From the NCBI GenBank assembly GCA_002429615.1, contig DJAN01000275.1, positions 1 through 16,323 of the forward strand: 16,323 nt of DNA, written 5' to 3'. Below, one piece after another: positions 13,376 to 16,323 of the stretch. The translations under genes and the position numbers were made by a program. The notes below the pieces were generated by a model. That model did not search any database, was not told where the DNA came from, and saw only the letters and a program-made list of their open reading frames with translations. Position 1 is the stretch's first letter. Every line of letters begins with the position of its first letter. Source of the DNA: Lysobacteraceae bacterium UBA6001. GTDB lineage: Bacteria; Pseudomonadota; Gammaproteobacteria; Xanthomonadales; Xanthomonadaceae.

Positions 13376-16063
13376 TCAAACCCCTACAGGATTCGCCTTC
13401 TCAGGATCAATCTTGTACTGCTTGATAGCCCGAGCCACATCCTTGCCGGTCATCTTGCCTTCCTTAGCCAGCGCCGCAATCGCGGCATGCGCGATGTAGT
13501 ACCGGTCTACCTCGAAGAACCGGCGCAGGTTCGCGCGCGTATCCGAGCGGCCGAAGCCATCCGTGCCCAGCACCGTATAGGTCATCGGCACGAAGCTGCG
13601 GATCTGGTCGGCGAACAGGCGCACGTAGTCGGTCGCGGCAATCGCCGGGCCCTGGCGGCCTTCCAGCTGCTGGGTCACGAACGCCTTCTTCGGCTCGCTT
13701 TCCGGGTGCATGCGGTTCCAACGCTCGGCGTCGAAGCCATCCTTGCGCAGCTCGTTGAAGCTCGGGCAGGACCAGATGTCGGCGGTCACGCCGAAGTCCT
13801 TGTCCAGCAGCTCGGCCGCGGCAATCGCCTCGCGCAGGATCGTGCCGCTGCCCAGCAGCTGCACGCGCAGCTCGCCCTTCTTCGGCTTGCCGGCATCCTT
13901 CAGCAGGTACATGCCCTTGATGATGCCTTCCTCCGCACCGGCCGGCATTTCCGGGTGCGCGTAGTTTTCGTTCATCAGGGTGATGTAGTAGTACTCGTCC
14001 ACCTGGTCTTCCATCATCGCCTTCATGCCGTGCTGCATGATGACGGTGACTTCATAGCCGAAGGTCGGGTCATACGTGCGCACGTTCGGGATGGCACCCG
14101 CCAGCAGGTGGCTGTGGCCGTCCTCGTGCTGCAGGCCTTCGCCGTTCAGCGTGGTGCGGCCGGCGGTGCCGCCGAGCAGGAAGCCGCGGGTACGCATGTC
14201 CGCCGCCTGCCAGGCGATGTCGCCCACGCGCTGGAAGCCGAACATCGAGTAGTAGATGTAGAACGGCAGCATCGGCACGTCGGACACCGAATAGCTGGTA
14301 CCCGCCGCCATCCACGACGCGATCGCGCCCGGCTCGCTGATGCCCTGCTGCAGCACCTGGCCGCCCTGGTCCTCGCGGTAGTACATCAGCTGGTCGGCGT
14401 CGACCGGCTTGTACTTCTGGCCGAACGGCGCGTAGATGCCGATCTGGCGGAACATGCCTTCCATGCCGAAGGTGCGGGCCTCGTCGGCCACGATCGGCAC
14501 GATGCGCGGGCCGATCTCCTTGTCACGCAGCGCGATGTTCAGCGTCTGCACGAAGGCCATGGTCGAGCTGTAGGTGCGCTCGCCGCTGTCCTTCAGCAGG
14601 CGCTCGAACTTGTCCAGCGTCGGCGCCACGAACGACTGCGTCGCCTTCGGGCGGCGCTGCGGCAGGTAGCCGCCCAGGTCCGCACGGCGCGCCTTGAGGT
14701 ACTGCACTTCCGGCGAATCCTCGCCCGGGTGGTAGAACGGGACCTGGCCGTCGGCCAGCTGCGCGTCGGTCACCGGGATGTTGAAGCGGTCGCGGAAATG
14801 CTTGACCGCTTCGTCGTCCAGCTTCTTGGTCTGGTGGGTCGGGTTGAGCGACTCACCGGCCGAACCCATGCCGTAGCCCTTGACCGTCTTGGCCAGGATC
14901 ACCGTCGGCATGCCCTTGGTGTTCACGGCTTGGTGGTAGGCGGCATACACCTTGTGCGGATCGTGGCCACCGCGGTTGAGGCGCCAGATGTCGTCGTCGG
15001 ACAGGCCGGCCACCATCGCGGCGGTCTCCGGGTACTTGCCGAAGAAATGCTCGCGGGTATACGCGCCGCCGAAGGCCTTGCAGTTCTGGTATTCGCCGTC
15101 GACGGTTTCCATCATCAGCTTCTTCAGGACGCCATTGCTGTCCTTGGCCAGCAGGGCATCCCAGTAACCGCCCCACAGCAGCTTGATGACATTCCAGCCG
15201 CCGCCGCGGAACACGCCTTCCAGTTCCTGGATGATCTTGCCGTTGCCACGCACCGGGCCGTCGAGGCGCTGCAGGTTGCAGTTCACCACGAAGATCAGGT
15301 TGTCCAGGCCTTCGCGGCCGGCCAGCGCGATGGCGCCCAGGGTTTCCGGCTCGTCCGACTCACCGTCACCGATGAAGCACCACACCTTGCGGTCGGACTT
15401 CTCGATCAGGCCGCGGTTCTCCAGGTACTTCATGAACTGCGCCTGGTAGATCGCGCCGAGCGGGCCCAGGCCCATCGAGACGGTCGGGGTCTGCCAGAAC
15501 TCCGGCATCAGCCACGGGTGCGGATAGGACGAGATGCCCTGGCCGTCCACTTCCATGCGGAAGTTGTCCAGCTGGGCTTCGTTGATGCGGCCTTCCAGGA
15601 ACGCGCGGGCGTAGATGCCCGGGGCGCTGTGGCCCTGGATGTAAAGCAGGTCGCCGGGGTGCTTGTCCGACGGCGCGCGCCAGAAGTGGTTGAAGCCCAC
15701 GTCATACAGCGTGGCCGCCGAGGCGAACGAGGCGATGTGGCCGCCCAGGTCGCCCGGCTTGCGGTTGGCGCGCACGACGGTGGCCATCGCGTTCCAGCGG
15801 ATGATCGAGCGGATCTTCCACTCCATCGCCGAATCGCCGGGGCTCTTGGCTTCGTTGGCCGGGGAAATGGTGTTGACGTACTCGGTGGTCGGCGAGAACG
15901 GCAGGTAGGCACCGGCACGGCGGGTCTGCTCGACCATGCCTTCCAGCAGCTGGTGCGCGCGCTCCGGGCCTTCGACATCGATGACCGCCTTGAGCGATTC
16001 GAGCCACTCCTGGGTCTCGAGCGGGTTCGGATCGTTCTGCAGTACTTCGTTCAACCAGTTCAT
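13376..16063 (-). CDS. aceE: Pyruvate dehydrogenase E1 component, homodimeric type
   Basis: An 895-residue protein, the normal length for the single-chain E1 of gammaproteobacteria. It is the thiamin-diphosphate enzyme that decarboxylates pyruvate and acetylates the lipoyl groups of E2 in the pyruvate dehydrogenase complex (cytoplasm). The thiamin-diphosphate motif starts at IGDGESDEPETLGA and ends about 26 residues later in NCNLQRLDGPVRGNG. Further family landmarks are SPGDSAMEWKIRSIIRWNAM, GHSAPGIYARAFLEGR, the HLLAGAIPN region, GSGTILREAIAAAELL and the C-terminal LGTDGFGRSDTRANLRRFFE. The start at 16063 is chosen because MNWLNEVL is the conserved opening and GGGAGC precedes it. A longer frame to 16192 has neither. 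The E2 and E3 genes are not in the window, and the 3' neighbour is the RT instead. A very long frame on the opposite strand is a shadow of GC-rich codons. Confidence 0.98.
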   Translation of the reverse strand: MNWLNEVLQNDPNPLETQEWLESLKAVIDVEGPERAHQLLEGMVEQTRRAGAYLPFSPTTEYVNTISPANEAKSPGDSAMEWKIRSIIRWNAMATVVRANRKPGDLGGHIASFASAATLYDVGFNHFWRAPSDKHPGDLLYIQGHSAPGIYARAFLEGRINEAQLDNFRMEVDGQGISSYPHPWLMPEFWQTPTVSMGLGPLGAIYQAQFMKYLENRGLIEKSDRKVWCFIGDGESDEPETLGAIALAGREGLDNLIFVVNCNLQRLDGPVRGNGKIIQELEGVFRGGGWNVIKLLWGGYWDALLAKDSNGVLKKLMMETVDGEYQNCKAFGGAYTREHFFGKYPETAAMVAGLSDDDIWRLNRGGHDPHKVYAAYHQAVNTKGMPTVILAKTVKGYGMGSAGESLNPTHQTKKLDDEAVKHFRDRFNIPVTDAQLADGQVPFYHPGEDSPEVQYLKARRADLGGYLPQRRPKATQSFVAPTLDKFERLLKDSGERTYSSTMAFVQTLNIALRDKEIGPRIVPIVADEARTFGMEGMFRQIGIYAPFGQKYKPVDADQLMYYREDQGGQVLQQGISEPGAIASWMAAGTSYSVSDVPMLPFYIYYSMFGFQRVGDIAWQAADMRTRGFLLGGTAGRTTLNGEGLQHEDGHSHLLAGAIPNVRTYDPTFGYEVTVIMQHGMKAMMEDQVDEYYYITLMNENYAHPEMPAGAEEGIIKGMYLLKDAGKPKKGELRVQLLGSGTILREAIAAAELLDKDFGVTADIWSCPSFNELRKDGFDAERWNRMHPESEPKKAFVTQQLEGRQGPAIAATDYVRLFADQIRSFVPMTYTVLGTDGFGRSDTRANLRRFFEVDRYYIAHAAIAALAKEGKMTGKDVARAIKQYKIDPEKANPVGV

Positions 16064-16105
16064 AACGCTCCCGGTGACGGCGCGCGGGGGCCGCCGTGCA
16101 ATGTT

Positions 16106-16120
16106 TTCGTGAACCACGAA
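16106..16120. promoter_or_regulatory. Short palindrome upstream of aceE, possible operator
   Basis: TTCGTG (16106-16111) and CACGAA (16115-16120) form a perfect inverted repeat with a 3-base spacer, 43 bases upstream of the aceE start. A TACACT element on the minus strand (revcomp of about 16119-16124) partly overlaps it and could be a -10 box. The repeat does not match the E. coli PdhR operator. A repressor site is possible, but unsupported beyond symmetry and position. Confidence 0.3.
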
Positions 16121-16293
16121 GTGTAACCCAGGCGTATTGCCGCATTCCTCGCTACGGGGGCGTATGGAGTGGTGGGAAAAGCAGCGTTCCACGGGTGTCT
16201 GGGGATGTCCCGGGGACAGCGATGCGGTGGGGGAATAGGCGGGGTGGGTGCGGGGAATAGGCTGGCGGTGAGTGCGTTGTCCGGGAAGGTTTC

Positions 16294-16322
16294 CGGTCGG
16301 GGCTGAAGCCCCTCCTACAGGA
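16294..16322 (-). repeat. REP element, GTAG type, variant copy
   Basis: Read on the minus strand this is the same element as at 3306-3408, with GTAGGAG followed by GGGGCTTCAGCCCC. The hairpin differs from the first pair by two compensating changes (GCGGCT/AGCCGC becomes GGGGCT/AGCCCC), so pairing is preserved. A partner copy, if this is a doublet, would lie beyond the window edge. Confidence 0.85.
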
Positions 16323-16323
16323 A

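Noticed and set aside
13487..16126. An 879-codon open frame on the plus strand
   Set aside because: It lies entirely antisense to aceE and has the His/Ala/Val/Arg-rich composition produced by reading GC-rich codons backwards. No domain or ribosome-binding site.
16064..16192. Upstream extension of aceE by 43 codons
   Set aside because: The extension has no ribosome-binding site and no family homology, and would include the palindrome. The conserved start MNWLNEVL has GGGAGC before it.
1..16323. CRISPR array or insertion sequence
   Set aside because: No regularly spaced direct repeats and no transposase frame were seen on either strand.

Overview
The window looks like a chromosomal segment of a GC-rich gammaproteobacterium, most likely a member of the Xanthomonadaceae/Lysobacteraceae (Stenotrophomonas, Pseudoxanthomonas, Xanthomonas or a relative). 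The reasons are a homodimeric-type pyruvate dehydrogenase E1 (AceE), the GTAG-type REP hairpins typical of Stenotrophomonas and its relatives, a set of gammaproteobacterial small families (DUF2058, YgjP, DUF1456/YehS) and strong GC bias at third codon positions. No database search was possible, so every assignment comes from reading motifs.

Positions 1-3256 hold minus-strand genes: a truncated membrane protein, a 41-residue glutamine-rich microprotein with a strong terminator, a Tat-exported alpha/beta hydrolase, a small cysteine-rich protein and an AraC-type regulator. A REP doublet (REPIN) at 3306-3408 separates araC from a DUF2058 gene, which is divergent from a YgjP-type metallopeptidase. 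Next come a C39-like cysteine peptidase and, overlapping its stop codon by one base, a small protein that repeats the peptidase's own C-terminal domain. A GC-rich hairpin ends this pair opposite a convergent bacterial PH-domain gene. Positions 6970-10109 are mostly plus-strand: a lipoprotein esterase, a small membrane protein, a DUF1456 protein and a secreted protein of unknown function.

Positions about 10240-13330 form an accessory block with different character. It holds a SymE-domain protein, a structured non-coding stretch with nested inverted repeats, a SLATT-type membrane protein, a short open frame and a reverse transcriptase (RT), all on the minus strand. From about 10870 to 13330 the DNA is visibly more A/T-rich than its surroundings, and the RT begins 38 bases beyond the aceE terminator. 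This suggests horizontal acquisition of a defence module at the 3' end of aceE. RT plus SLATT fits an anti-phage logic of nucleic-acid synthesis or sensing coupled to a membrane-acting effector. The most informative unknowns are the structured RNA candidates next to SLATT and between RT and SLATT.

The right end is aceE (13376-16063, minus strand) with its upstream region and a second, compensatorily changed REP element at the window edge.
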